Shown here: one piece after another, positions 1 to 8,615 of the stretch
Position numbering within the stretch: position 1 is the first letter of the stretch
How the letters are laid out: each line of letters begins with the position of its first letter
Assembly (NCBI RefSeq): GCF_002113375.1
Contig: NZ_NEHO01000008.1
Location: forward strand, 104,134-168,133
Direction of reading: 5' to 3'
DNA: 64,000 nt
From: Pseudomonas sp. R37(2017)
GTDB taxonomy: Bacteria > Pseudomonadota > Gammaproteobacteria > Pseudomonadales > Pseudomonadaceae
Program-made: the position numbers and the translations under genes
Notes under the pieces: generated by a model
The model's input: the letters and a program-made list of their open reading frames with translations, nothing else
Databases searched by the model: none
Told to the model about the DNA's origin: nothing

Positions 1-196
1 CCAGCATCGTCACCGACGCCCATTCACCATGGGGCAGATGGATGCCGGTGGTCAGCAGGATTGTCGCCAGCAAGCCGAGCGACACCCGCACCGCATGGAT
101 CACCCTGGCATGGCGATAGCGCCGGTACGGGTCCAGCAACGGACGCAGCAATCGGCGCAGCAGCGGTGGCAATCGCAGGGCTCTGGATGTACTCAG
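1..196 (-). CDS. FUSC-family inner-membrane protein, N-terminal part (runs off the window)
   Basis: The minus strand carries an open frame that leaves the window at base 1. Its visible part has a basic N-terminus rich in Arg and Leu, then a hydrophobic helix (around VSLGLLATILLTTGIHLP) and the stretch HGEWASVTML, which resembles the N-terminus of FUSC/YccS-type membrane proteins (aromatic acid exporter-like). The start is unclear. No ATG or GTG exists in frame near the beginning; a GAGGAG Shine-Dalgarno sequence lies about 8 bases before a CTG at 196-194, and a TTG follows at 172. It lies just downstream of the GapN-like gene on the same strand. The family call is from pattern memory on only about 65 residues. 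Confidence 0.6.
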   Translation of the reverse strand, partial: MSTSRALRLPPLLRRLLRPLLDPYRRYRHARVIHAVRVSLGLLATILLTTGIHLPHGEWASVTML

Positions 197-207
197 GCTG
201 GCGCTCC

Positions 208-1833
208 TCAGAAGATGTAGTCGGTGGTCAGGAAGCTCGAACTGCGGCCGCTGATGATTTCGCTGATCAGGTCCTTGTTGGTTTCCTGGAACTTGGTGGC
301 CACCAGTGTGCGGATCGAAAACACCCGCAGCGCGTCATGGACCGACAAGGTGCCCTCCGCGGAGTTCTTGCGACCATTGAACGGATAGGTGTCCGGGCCG
401 CGCTGGCACTGGGCGTTGAGGTTGATGCGCCCGACCTGGTTGGCGAACGTGTCCACCAGCCGGCCGACCGCCACCGGGTTGGTGCCGAAGATGCTCAACT
501 GCTGGCCGAAGTCCGACTCCAGCACGTAATCGATCACGGTATCCAGGTGACGATACGGCACGATGGGGATGACCGGGCCGAACTGTTCTTCCTGATAAAC
601 ACGCATCTGTGGTGTGACCGGGTACAGCACCGCCGGGTAGAAGAACGAGGCACGGGCCTCGCCGCCGTTGGGGTTGACCACCTTGGCGCCTTTGCTCTGG
701 GCATCCGCCACCAATGCATGCAGATAGTCCACCTTGCCCGACTCCGGCAGTGGTGTCAGGGCCACGCCACTTTCCCAGGGCATGCCGGGTTTGAGCTGGG
801 CGAGCCGGGCGTTGAATTTGTCGATGAAGGACTCGACCACGTCTTCATGAACAAACAGGATCTTCAGGGCCGTGCAGCGCTGGCCATTGAACGACAGCGA
901 GCCGGTCAGCGCCTCACTGACTGCATTGTCCAGATCCACTTCCGGCAGGACGATGCCAGGGTTTTTCGCATCCAGGCCCAGCGCCGCGCGCAAGCGGTGA
1001 GGTCTGGGGTGGAGCTTTTTCAGGTCGCTGGCGGCCTTGTTGGTGCCGATGAAGGCAAAGATGTCGATCTTGCCGCTGGCCATCAGCGCGCTGACCGTTT
1101 CGCGGCCACTGCCGTAGATGACGTTGATCACCCCGTTGGGGAAGCTGTCACGGAAGGCTTCCAGCAGCGGGCGAATCAACAGCACACCGAGTTTGGCCGG
1201 CTTGAACACCACGGTGTTGCCCATGATCAGTGCCGGGATCAGCGTGGTAAAGGTTTCGTTCAACGGATAGTTGTAGGGCCCCATGCACAGGGCGACGCCC
1301 ATCGGCACACGACGGATCTGGCCGAGGGTGTCCTGTTCCAGTTCGAATCGGCTGGAGCGGCGGTCGAGCTCCTTGAGCGCGTTGATGGTGTCGACGATGT
1401 AGTCGCAGGTGCGGTCGAACTCCTTTTCCGAGTCCTTGAGGTTCTTGCCGATCTCCCACATCAGCAACTTGACCACGGCGTCGCGCTGCTCGCGCATGCG
1501 CCCCAGGAAGGTTTCGACGTGCTGGATGCGTTCGGCCACGCGCATGGTCGGCCACAGGCCCTGACCGCGATCGTAGGCGCGGACTGCAGCGTCGAGGGCG
1601 GTCAACGCGGTGTCGGCATCCAGCAGCGGTGTGCTGCCGAGGATCACTTGCTCGTCGCCGTTGGCGCCGGTCAGGTAGACCGGACTGCGGACCTGGGCCA
1701 GTGGCCCGTTCCAGGTTCTGAGTTCGCCATCGACCAGGTACTCACGCTGCTCGGTCTGGCCGTCAAGACGGTACTTTTCCGGGATGTCGGCGGGGCTCGG
1801 GAACAGGTTCTGGAGAATGTTGGCTGTGGTCAT
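208..1833 (-). CDS. NADP-dependent glyceraldehyde-3-phosphate dehydrogenase-like (aldehyde dehydrogenase superfamily)
   Basis: A 541-residue aldehyde dehydrogenase-superfamily protein resembling non-phosphorylating GAPDH (GapN), which oxidises glyceraldehyde-3-phosphate to 3-phosphoglycerate with NADP in the cytoplasm. The cofactor-binding region has MGPYNYPLNE and NTVVFKPAK, and the catalytic Cys lies in SFNGQRCTALK (Cys320). The usual ELGGKN segment, which supplies the general-base Glu, reads LGLDAKN, so the canonical Glu is absent. The start at 1833 was chosen over the longer frame because TGAGGGG lies 8 bases upstream. A FUSC-type gene follows closely. The superfamily is certain; the substrate is inferred from overall resemblance to Pseudomonas GapN annotations and is less sure. 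Confidence 0.8.
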   Translation of the reverse strand: MTTANILQNLFPSPADIPEKYRLDGQTEQREYLVDGELRTWNGPLAQVRSPVYLTGANGDEQVILGSTPLLDADTALTALDAAVRAYDRGQGLWPTMRVAERIQHVETFLGRMREQRDAVVKLLMWEIGKNLKDSEKEFDRTCDYIVDTINALKELDRRSSRFELEQDTLGQIRRVPMGVALCMGPYNYPLNETFTTLIPALIMGNTVVFKPAKLGVLLIRPLLEAFRDSFPNGVINVIYGSGRETVSALMASGKIDIFAFIGTNKAASDLKKLHPRPHRLRAALGLDAKNPGIVLPEVDLDNAVSEALTGSLSFNGQRCTALKILFVHEDVVESFIDKFNARLAQLKPGMPWESGVALTPLPESGKVDYLHALVADAQSKGAKVVNPNGGEARASFFYPAVLYPVTPQMRVYQEEQFGPVIPIVPYRHLDTVIDYVLESDFGQQLSIFGTNPVAVGRLVDTFANQVGRINLNAQCQRGPDTYPFNGRKNSAEGTLSVHDALRVFSIRTLVATKFQETNKDLISEIISGRSSSFLTTDYIF

Positions 1834-2098
1834 GTCGCTACCCCTCAGGATTGGGTGATGCACTGATGAATCGTTTTAGCAGACCTCAGCAACGCTTGTC
1901 ATGACTCATCTCAGGGTTTTGTCGCACAGGGTGATCGATCGCGTGTTTACCGACGCTTTCCGTCATGGCCTCAGAAGCTCCCCTTGTTGGCCCCCAATGC
2001 CCTCAACCCGCCCACGCGGGGTGCCTTAATGTTGACGCTCCTTGATCACAACAAAAAAGCTGCACCCGGCTGGCCGGGCAGCCAATGAGAGGACAGCC

Positions 2099-2485
2099 AT
2101 GCGGGCAAGCCGATTAACTGAAAAGCCTAGCCTTTGTTTGGCTTTGGCGGGATGCGTCTTTGCGGTGTTGCTGACAGGGTGCGGGGACGAGCCGAAAACC
2201 CCGTCAACCCGCAGCGAAGCGGGCGCCGCCAGGCCCGCCGACGCCGAGTTGGCGCAGGTCTACGACAACAGTTGCAAGCTTTGTCACGCCAACCCGTCGG
2301 CCGGGGCACCGCTGACCGGCGACATCAAGGCCTGGGAGCCACGGGTATTGCAGGGCGCCGACACGCTGCTCGATCACGCGATCAACGGTTACAACGGCAT
2401 GCCGCCGATGGGCATGTGCATGCAGTGTTCGCAGGAGCAGTTCCTGGCGCTGATCGCCTTTATGTCCGGCCAGCCCATCCAATAA
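2099..2485 (+). CDS. c-type cytochrome lipoprotein
   Basis: A 128-residue monohaem cytochrome c. The N-terminus is a lipoprotein signal peptide with the lipobox LLTGC (Cys28), so it should be anchored to a membrane and face the periplasm. The haem motif is CKLCH (Cys59-Cys62-His63). Candidate axial Met residues lie in NGYNGMPPMGMCMQC (101-110), which also has two extra Cys as in cytochrome c5-type proteins. The start at 2099 has GAGAGGA just upstream; the longer frame from 2042 would bury the signal peptide. It is followed at 21 bases by the lactone oxidase and then the PLP enzyme, so it is the likely electron acceptor for the oxidase. Confidence 0.85.
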   Translation: MRASRLTEKPSLCLALAGCVFAVLLTGCGDEPKTPSTRSEAGAARPADAELAQVYDNSCKLCHANPSAGAPLTGDIKAWEPRVLQGADTLLDHAINGYNGMPPMGMCMQCSQEQFLALIAFMSGQPIQ

Positions 2486-2506
2486 CAAGAAAGCAAGGTG
2501 CGATTC

Positions 2507-3901
2507 ATGACGATGGACCTGACACGGCGTCAATTGTTGCAACGGGCGAGCGTCATTGGCGCCTTTACCGCGCTCGGCTCGACACCGGCACTGGCCGAGT
2601 TGTTGCGCGCACCGCGGCTGATTCCCTGGCGCAACTGGTCGGGCGCCCAGAGTTGCCTGCCCGCGGCGCGGCTGGCACCGAGGAACCTGGATGAGTTGAC
2701 GCAAGTGGTGCGCCAGGCTCCTGGCAGGATTCGTCCAGTGGGATCGGCGCATTCCTTCAGCGCACTGGTGCCCACCGACGGTACTTTGCTGTCGCTGAGC
2801 TACTTCACCGGATTGCTCGATCACGATGAGAAAACGCTGCAGGCCGAGTTTGCCGCCGGCACGCCCATGTCACGCATGGGCGCGCCACTCAAGGACATTG
2901 GCCAGGCCCTGCAAAACATGGCCGACATCGATTACCAGACCCTTGCCGGTGCGATCTCGACCTCGACCCACGGGACCGGCAAGCATTTTCAATCCTATTC
3001 GGCCCATGTCTGTGGCTTGCAGTTGGTGACCGCCAGCGGCGAGGTGTTGGACTGCGACAGTACGCGTCATCCGCAGGTGTTCAACGCCGCGCGTGTGTCG
3101 CTCGGCGCACTCGGGGTGGCCACGAAAATTCGTCTGCAAAACCGCCCGGCCTATCGCTTGAGGGAGCGCCAGTGGATCGCCAGGACCGAAGAGTTGCTCG
3201 AAGACCTGGACAAGAACACCCGGGAAAACCAGCACTGGGAAATGCTCGTGGTCACCCATTCCGATTACGCCCTGTCGATCGCCCTGAACGAAACCACCGA
3301 CCCGGCCACACCGCCGGTCCCGGCGGATGAGGAGGGTGGCAACGAGTTTGTCACGCTGATCGAGAAAATCGACAAGTACGCCAGCGACTTCCCGGACCTG
3401 CGCCGCACAATGCTCAATAGCCTGCGCCACCTGGCCAGTTTCGATGATCGGGTGGGCGACTCGTTCGACATCTACGCCAACGTGCGCACGGTGCGTTTCA
3501 ACGAAATGGAGTATTCCGTGCCGGCCGAATACGGCCCGGCGTGTTTGCGCGAGATCCTCAAGCTGATTCAGGACAAAGACCTGCGCACCTGGTTTCCAAT
3601 CGAATACCGCTACGTCAAGGCCGACGACATTCCCCTGAGCATGTTCGAAGGCCGCGACAGCTGCTCGATCTCGGTCCACCAGCACTACCAGATGGATCAT
3701 CACAACTTCTTCGCCGCCATCGAGCCGATTTTCTGGAAGTACAACGGCCGGCCGCACTGGGGCAAGTTGCATACCCTGAACGCGAAAAACCTGCAGTCGT
3801 TGTACCCGCGCTGGCAGGAATTCATCCAGGTGCGGCAGGAACTCGACCCCAGCGGCAAATTCCTCAATGCGCATTTGTCATCGATTCTGGGGGTGAGCTG
3901 A
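2507..3901 (+). CDS. Tat-exported FAD-linked D-arabinono-1,4-lactone oxidase family protein
   Basis: A 464-residue flavin oxidase/dehydrogenase of the aldonolactone oxidase family. The N-terminus has a twin-arginine signal (TRRQLLQ, then a hydrophobic stretch ending ALAE), so the folded flavoprotein should be exported to the periplasm. The FAD-binding PP-loop region contains RPVGSAHSFSAL, where the His matches the position of covalent flavin attachment in this family, followed by GAISTSTHGTG. The C-terminal part has RPHWGKLH, matching the conserved HWGK of aldonolactone oxidases. The start is placed at ATG 2507, with GTG 2498 and ATG 2513 possible. Its stop overlaps the next start. The true substrate is unknown. 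Confidence 0.85.
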   Translation: MTMDLTRRQLLQRASVIGAFTALGSTPALAELLRAPRLIPWRNWSGAQSCLPAARLAPRNLDELTQVVRQAPGRIRPVGSAHSFSALVPTDGTLLSLSYFTGLLDHDEKTLQAEFAAGTPMSRMGAPLKDIGQALQNMADIDYQTLAGAISTSTHGTGKHFQSYSAHVCGLQLVTASGEVLDCDSTRHPQVFNAARVSLGALGVATKIRLQNRPAYRLRERQWIARTEELLEDLDKNTRENQHWEMLVVTHSDYALSIALNETTDPATPPVPADEEGGNEFVTLIEKIDKYASDFPDLRRTMLNSLRHLASFDDRVGDSFDIYANVRTVRFNEMEYSVPAEYGPACLREILKLIQDKDLRTWFPIEYRYVKADDIPLSMFEGRDSCSISVHQHYQMDHHNFFAAIEPIFWKYNGRPHWGKLHTLNAKNLQSLYPRWQEFIQVRQELDPSGKFLNAHLSSILGVS

Positions 3902-5184
3902 TGGCCGTCAATCGTCGCAAATTCTTGCTCGGCACCGCGGGTGTCGGCGCCTTGGTGGTGGGGCTCGGGGCGTGGCTGCGGCCGGGTGACAGAGGTGCGC
4001 CCTATAGCGATTACTTCCGAGCGCTGAACCGCGAACTCAAGGACCACGGCCCGATGCGACCGGTGATGCTTATCGACCTTGACCGGCTGGATCACAACAT
4101 CGATGTGGTGATGCAATCGGTCAAGCGCGGTGGCAAACACCTGCGACTGGTGGAGAAATCGCTGCCGGCGCCGGGGCTCTTGAGCTACATCGCCCAGCGC
4201 GCCGGCACACAACGCCTGATGTCGTTTCACCAGCCATTTCTCAATCATGACGCCGTGCAGTTTCCCCAGGCCGACATCCTGTTGGGCAAGCCGCTGCCGG
4301 TGCGTTCGGCCGAGTTGTTCTATCAGTCGCACAAGGGACCTTTCGACCCTGCGAAGCAATTGCAATGGTTGCTCGACACACCGCAGCGCCTGCAGCAATA
4401 CCTCGCCCTGGCCCAGGGGCTGGGCACGCGAATGCGGGTGAACATCGAACTGGATGTCGGGCTGCATCGCGGTGGCGTCGGCGATACTGACGTGCTGGGG
4501 CAGATGCTGACGCTGATCAGCCAGCATCCGCAGCATTTGGAGTTCGCCGGGTTCATGGGCTACGACCCGTTCGTGGGCATGGGGGTGCCTGGGATTCTGG
4601 GTTCGCCCGAAGCGCTGTTCGCCAAAGTGATGCTGATCTACAACCGCTGCGTCGATTTCACCCGCCGGCAATACCCCGCTTTATGGCGAGAAGGGTTGAC
4701 CCTCAACACGGCCGGCAGTCCGAGCTATCGCATGCACGAGCACGAACAGCTCAGCAGCGAAGTGTCGGTGGGAACGGCAATGCTCAAACCCACTCACTAC
4801 GACTTGCCATCGCTGGTGGAGCATGTGCCAGCCGCTTACATCGCCACACCGGTGTTGAAAAGCACCGGGGCGGTGAACATTCCGGCGCTGGATGACAAGT
4901 CCAGGCTGTTTTCCTGGTGGGACGCCAATCAGCGCGAGACCTTCTTCATCTATGGCGGTAACTGGATGGCCGAGTTCGAATCGCCAGCGGGGTTGCAGAG
5001 CAATGGTGTGTATGGTCGCAGTTCGAACCAGGAAATGGTCAATGGTTCGGCGGCGGTGGGGCTGGCGGTCGAGGATCAGGTGTTCCTGCGGCCGACCCAG
5101 ACGGAATCGGTGTTGTTGCAGTTCGGGGATTTGCTGGCGGTTCGGGGTGGGAAGATTGTGGATACCTGGTCGGTGTATTCCTGA
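3901..5184 (+). CDS. Tat-exported DSD1-family PLP-dependent enzyme (alanine racemase fold)
   Basis: A 427-residue fold-type III PLP enzyme of the D-serine dehydratase/D-threonine aldolase-like group. It begins with a twin-arginine signal, NRRKFLLG plus a hydrophobic segment, so it should act in the periplasm. The alanine racemase N-terminal domain starts at VMLIDLDRLDHNI (55-67), and HLRLVEKSLPAPG supplies the probable PLP Lys (Lys86). Further motifs are NIELDVGLHRGG and GFMGYDPF, and the C-terminal part has SSEVSVGTAMLKP. The ATG overlaps the stop of the oxidase gene by one base (TGATG), indicating translational coupling. The reaction is not known; racemase, dehydratase and aldolase are all possible. 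Confidence 0.8.
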   Translation: MAVNRRKFLLGTAGVGALVVGLGAWLRPGDRGAPYSDYFRALNRELKDHGPMRPVMLIDLDRLDHNIDVVMQSVKRGGKHLRLVEKSLPAPGLLSYIAQRAGTQRLMSFHQPFLNHDAVQFPQADILLGKPLPVRSAELFYQSHKGPFDPAKQLQWLLDTPQRLQQYLALAQGLGTRMRVNIELDVGLHRGGVGDTDVLGQMLTLISQHPQHLEFAGFMGYDPFVGMGVPGILGSPEALFAKVMLIYNRCVDFTRRQYPALWREGLTLNTAGSPSYRMHEHEQLSSEVSVGTAMLKPTHYDLPSLVEHVPAAYIATPVLKSTGAVNIPALDDKSRLFSWWDANQRETFFIYGGNWMAEFESPAGLQSNGVYGRSSNQEMVNGSAAVGLAVEDQVFLRPTQTESVLLQFGDLLAVRGGKIVDTWSVYS

Positions 5185-5209
5185 AGGATTTTCAGTGTCA
5201 GTTCCGCCG

Positions 5210-5274
5210 CCTTCGCGAGCAGGCTCGCTCCCACAAGGACCGCATTTATACCTGTGGGAGCCTGCTCGCGAAGA
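5210..5274. repeat. Paired REP palindromes
   Basis: Two inverted copies of a REP sequence (core GCGAGCAGGCTCGCTCCCAC) face each other across a short spacer of about 15 bases, between convergent genes. This is the tightest pair in the window. Such pairs fold into long hairpins and may also stop transcription. Confidence 0.85.
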
Positions 5275-5281
5275 GGGTCAA

Positions 5282-6229
5282 TCAAAACGCATAGGGAATA
5301 CTGACCTTCGCCCAAAGCATTTCCCCTTCAGGCCGGTTTTCCACGTCGAATTCCTTGGCCCAGCGAATCTCCGCGCTGGCGTATTTGAGGAAGGTCCAGT
5401 GCAGCGCCGGGCCGATCGCGAACACCTGGCCGCGCACCCCGTCGTTCACATCCTCGCCATTGAACTGCACGGTGTGGCCGAACTGTTTGTCGTCGGTGGT
5501 TTGCTTGAGGTAGTAGCCGTTCAACCCGAGCATCAGGTCGTCGGTGATCTTGAAACTGGCCGAATAGTCGAAGTGGAAAATCTGCCCCGACTTGTAGTCG
5601 GTGTCCTTGTTTTTCTCGTTGAAACTGTAGGTGGTCTTCATCGACACCTCGGTTCTGTCCGTCGGCAGCCAGGTGAAGGAGAACAGGGGTTTGTAGGTGT
5701 AGAAGTTGTTGCTGGTGTTGGCCAGGCGATCGACGCTGTATTCGCCGGTCGGCACGGTGACTTCAATGGCGGCGCCGAGGGTCAGGTTCGGGCCCATGTC
5801 CCAGAGAATGATCGGCGCGATCGTGGTGTCGCCCATGCCTTCGCGGGTGTCCTGCGGCAGGCCGAACACCGAGACTTCCTGCTTGAGCCAGGGCTGCGCG
5901 ATGTATCCGGCCAACCGGCCGCCAAACACGCGCACCGGGCTGAGGTAGTCCAGGCGCGGAATGACCGCCGTGGATTCGATCTCGACGTTCGGCACCTTGC
6001 CGCCCAGCGAGCTGATGTTCAGCTTCGTGGCTTTGTAGTGGTTGTAGTAGAGGTTGAAGGCAACCATGTTGTCCGGAAGGCTGTCGGGGGACAGCGGCAA
6101 CACGAAAAAGCCGTCGGTGCCGGGGCCGATGTTGTCCACGCCAGCCTCGGTGGCCAGCGCCGGTTGCAGGGCGCAGACGCCGGCCAGGCTGATGACCAGT
6201 AGGGGAAGTGTCGTGCGGGTCGGGGTCAT
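5282..6229 (-). CDS. SphA/MetA-pathway family outer-membrane protein
   Basis: A 315-residue protein with a Sec signal peptide (hydrophobic LPLLVISLAGV, cleavage after ALA), followed by alternating beta-strand sequence rich in aromatic residues and ending SIPYAF, an outer-membrane-type C-terminal Phe. The early segment GPGTDGFFVLPLSPDSLP resembles SphA-like proteins, which fall in the meta-pathway phenol degradation family (PF13557) and are thought to form outer-membrane channels for hydrophobic compounds. The start at 6229 is chosen because the signal peptide begins there; the longer frame adds 35 unlikely residues. It is divergent from the AraC-type regulator starting near 6438, which may control it. 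The substrate is unknown. Confidence 0.75.
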   Translation of the reverse strand: MTPTRTTLPLLVISLAGVCALQPALATEAGVDNIGPGTDGFFVLPLSPDSLPDNMVAFNLYYNHYKATKLNISSLGGKVPNVEIESTAVIPRLDYLSPVRVFGGRLAGYIAQPWLKQEVSVFGLPQDTREGMGDTTIAPIILWDMGPNLTLGAAIEVTVPTGEYSVDRLANTSNNFYTYKPLFSFTWLPTDRTEVSMKTTYSFNEKNKDTDYKSGQIFHFDYSASFKITDDLMLGLNGYYLKQTTDDKQFGHTVQFNGEDVNDGVRGQVFAIGPALHWTFLKYASAEIRWAKEFDVENRPEGEMLWAKVSIPYAF

Positions 6230-6387
6230 GGCTGTACTCGTTATTATTGTTAGCGGGCTTTTCGGCATCCATACGAGGGCCGCCCCATAGAAATAAGCGG
6301 TCTGCGCCCTGCAAGGCAGGGTATTGGCGGCCATTTAGGGGGGCTTCTGCGGACAGCCTCTGAACCCTGTGCTAACTTCCTTCGACA

Positions 6388-6397
6388 TAACCGGTTA
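6388..6397. promoter_or_regulatory. Perfect palindrome upstream of the AraC-family gene
   Basis: TAACCGGTTA is a perfect 10-base palindrome, 40 bases before the preferred regulator start, in the region between the divergent outer-membrane protein and AraC genes. It could be an operator; no known consensus was matched. Confidence 0.3.
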
Positions 6398-6437
6398 CAA
6401 AAATAAGAATGCAGCTCGACCCGGAATGTACAGCCCC

Positions 6438-7478
6438 ATGCAAATGAAAGTGACTGATCCCACCTTTGAACTGGCGCTGGTGTCGCCGTTTCTCCTGCAA
6501 ACCCTGGCCGAAGTCGCCGAGCAAAAAGGCATCGATCCCCAGAGCCTGTGTCGAGGGCTGGGTTTTACCTTCGAGGATCTTCAGGACCCGGCGCAGCGCA
6601 TTTCCTATCGCCAGGCCGTGGCCATGATTCAGCGCGCGCTCAAGGCCTTGCCCAATCAGGGCCTGGGCCTGTGGGTCGGGGCGCAGAATGTGCTCGGTAC
6701 GCTGGGGTTGCTGGGGCATGTGTTGTCGCTGTGCAAGACCTTGCGCGATGCCTTTGAACTGGGCATTCGCCATCAGCACACCTCGGGGGGCATTGTCGTG
6801 TCCAGCGTGGAAGAGGCGGGTGATCGGGTGTTTGTCGACGTTGAATGCCGCTTGCCGTTCGCCGACGTGCAGTTGTTCGCGGTCGAGGAGTTTTTCGCCA
6901 GCCTGCTGGTGTACGGCCGGGCACTGGCCGGGGCGGATTTCAAACCGATGGCCGTGGAGTTCATGCATGCCGCGCCGGACTATCTCAATGAGTATTCGCG
7001 GCTACTGGGACCGGACGTGCGTTTCGGTTGCCTGCAAAACCGCATGGTGATCGATGCGCACTGGCTGGACGTTCAGTTGCCCAATCATCATTCCCTGGCC
7101 CTGCGCCAGGCGGTGAAACTGCTCGAACTGGAAGCGGCGCAGGTGCACCAGAAAATGGATCTGATCCAGGCGGTGGAGCGGGCGATTGCCCGGGACCTGA
7201 CCGAGGGCAGCCACATCGAGAAAATCGCTGGCGACCTGAACATGAGCAGCCGCACCCTGCGCCGCCGCCTCACCGAACACGCGCTGACGTTCGAAACGTT
7301 GCTGGAGCAAGTGCGCCAGGCCCGCACCATGAGTCTGCTGGCCAACCCGGACATGTCCATCGAGCGGATCACCGAGGAAGTCGGCTACAGCGACGTGCGC
7401 AGCTTCCGTCGGGCTTTCAAGCGCTGGACCGGCAAGAGCCCGAGCGCCTTTCGCCACGAAAGCCCCGGCGTGGTTTGA
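6438..7478 (+). CDS. AraC-family transcriptional regulator (arabinose-binding-like N-terminal domain)
   Basis: A regulator of about 346 residues. The N-terminal two thirds match the PF12625-type domain of OruR/ArgR-like AraC members (motifs RISYRQAVAMIQRAL, LGLLGHVLSLCKTL and a region around FADVQLFAVEEF). The C-terminal 100 residues are a standard AraC DNA-binding domain with two helix-turn-helix units: IEKIAGDLNMSSRTLRRRL and IERITEEVGYSDVRSFRRAF, followed by the family signature FKRWTGKSPSAFR. Possible starts are ATG 6369, 6426, 6438 and 6444; 6438 gives the usual family length of about 345 and has GGAA some 12 bases upstream. It is divergent from the SphA-like gene, its most likely target. 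Confidence 0.85.
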   Translation: MQMKVTDPTFELALVSPFLLQTLAEVAEQKGIDPQSLCRGLGFTFEDLQDPAQRISYRQAVAMIQRALKALPNQGLGLWVGAQNVLGTLGLLGHVLSLCKTLRDAFELGIRHQHTSGGIVVSSVEEAGDRVFVDVECRLPFADVQLFAVEEFFASLLVYGRALAGADFKPMAVEFMHAAPDYLNEYSRLLGPDVRFGCLQNRMVIDAHWLDVQLPNHHSLALRQAVKLLELEAAQVHQKMDLIQAVERAIARDLTEGSHIEKIAGDLNMSSRTLRRRLTEHALTFETLLEQVRQARTMSLLANPDMSIERITEEVGYSDVRSFRRAFKRWTGKSPSAFRHESPGVV

Positions 7479-7500
7479 TTTATCGAGGCAAACGGCTTCT

Positions 7501-7620
7501 GTGGCGAGGGGGCTTGCCCCCGTTGGGTTGCGTAGCAGCCCCAAAACCTGTCGACTCGGTATGACTTGAAATGCAGGGGAGCGCTACGCGCTCCAACGGG
7601 GGCAAGCCCCCTCGCCACGG
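7501..7620. repeat. Paired palindromes of a second REP family
   Basis: Two inverted copies of a GTGGCGAGGGGGCTTGCCCC-type palindrome face each other across about 75 bases. The same family recurs at 39429-39550. It differs in sequence from the GAGCGAGC-type REP found elsewhere in the window. It separates the AraC gene from the DyP peroxidase gene. Confidence 0.85.
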
Positions 7621-7711
7621 AAACCCTCTTCGCCATGGGTTCCTGGGCCCGGGTGGCACACAAACCTTCGTACTCCGGTTAAACTCCGTGCTCTTTTTCC
7701 GAGGAGTTCAT

Positions 7712-8599
7712 ATGAGTCATTACCAGCCGGGCATTCTCGCCACCCCCGTTCCGCCTCAAGCTCGCCATATGTTCTTCGCGCTCGAATCGGTCGAGGCATT
7801 GCCAGTCGCGCTCGAGAACTTGATGCAACTGGTGGACGGGAAATCGGCAGTCGCCGGTTTTGGCGAATCGCTGGTCAATGCACTGCACGCTCGGATCGAT
7901 GGCCTGCGAACCTTTCCGGCGTTGACCGGTGTGGGCGTCGAAAACCCGTCGACCCAGCACGCGCTCTGGTGCTGGCTGCACGGTGAAGACCGTGGTGAAT
8001 TGCTCAACCGCAGCAACGCCATTACGACGGCATTGGCCCCGGCGCTGCGCCTGGTGCAGATCAACGAAACCTTCCGCCACATGACCGGCCATGACCTGAC
8101 CGGCTACGAAGACGGCACCGAGAACCCTCACGACGAAGCCGCTGTTGCCGCCGCGCTGGTGGCCGAGGGCGCCGACGGCACGATCGGAGGCAGTTTCGCC
8201 GCGATCCAGCAGTGGCAGCATGACCTCAAGGGCTTCCACGCGATGCCGCCCCATGAGAAGGACAACATCATGGGGCGCCGCTTGAGCGATAACGAAGAGA
8301 TCGATGACGCACCGGTTTCCGCCCACGTCAAACGTACCGCCCAGGAAAGCTTCGCGCCTGAAGCCTTTGTGGTGCGCCGCTCGATGCCGTGGATCGAAGG
8401 CGAGCGTGCCGGCTTGATGTTCCTGGCTTTTGGTTTTTCCCTCGACGCCTTCGAAGCCCAGCTGCGCCGCATGAGTGGCCTGGAAGACGGCATCACCGAC
8501 GGTCTGTATCGCATCAGCCGTCCGATCACCGGCGGCTACTACTGGTGCCCACCGCTCAAGGACGGTCGACTGGACCTGCGCGCATTGCGCATCGGTTGA
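7712..8599 (+). CDS. DyP-type haem peroxidase
   Basis: A 295-residue dye-decolourising peroxidase. These haem enzymes use hydrogen peroxide to oxidise a wide range of phenolic and dye substrates. The family motif GxxDG is present as GYEDG (131-135) with catalytic Asp134. The probable proximal haem ligand is His205 in PVSAHVKRT, and the conserved distal Arg lies in VVRRSMPW (222-223). The C-terminal half ends with YYWCPPL near the haem pocket. No signal peptide is seen, so it is probably cytoplasmic. The start at 7712 follows GAGGAG at 7701-7706. The oxidoreductase gene starts 16 bases downstream, so the two probably form an operon. Confidence 0.9.
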   Translation: MSHYQPGILATPVPPQARHMFFALESVEALPVALENLMQLVDGKSAVAGFGESLVNALHARIDGLRTFPALTGVGVENPSTQHALWCWLHGEDRGELLNRSNAITTALAPALRLVQINETFRHMTGHDLTGYEDGTENPHDEAAVAAALVAEGADGTIGGSFAAIQQWQHDLKGFHAMPPHEKDNIMGRRLSDNEEIDDAPVSAHVKRTAQESFAPEAFVVRRSMPWIEGERAGLMFLAFGFSLDAFEAQLRRMSGLEDGITDGLYRISRPITGGYYWCPPLKDGRLDLRALRIG

Positions 8600-8615
8600 A
8601 CATCAAGGAGAGCCT

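Noticed and set aside
61..1866. Long plus-strand open frame (601 codons) opposite the GapN-like gene
   Set aside because: It is the antisense shadow of a conserved aldehyde dehydrogenase with a good Shine-Dalgarno sequence; the translated product shows no family pattern.
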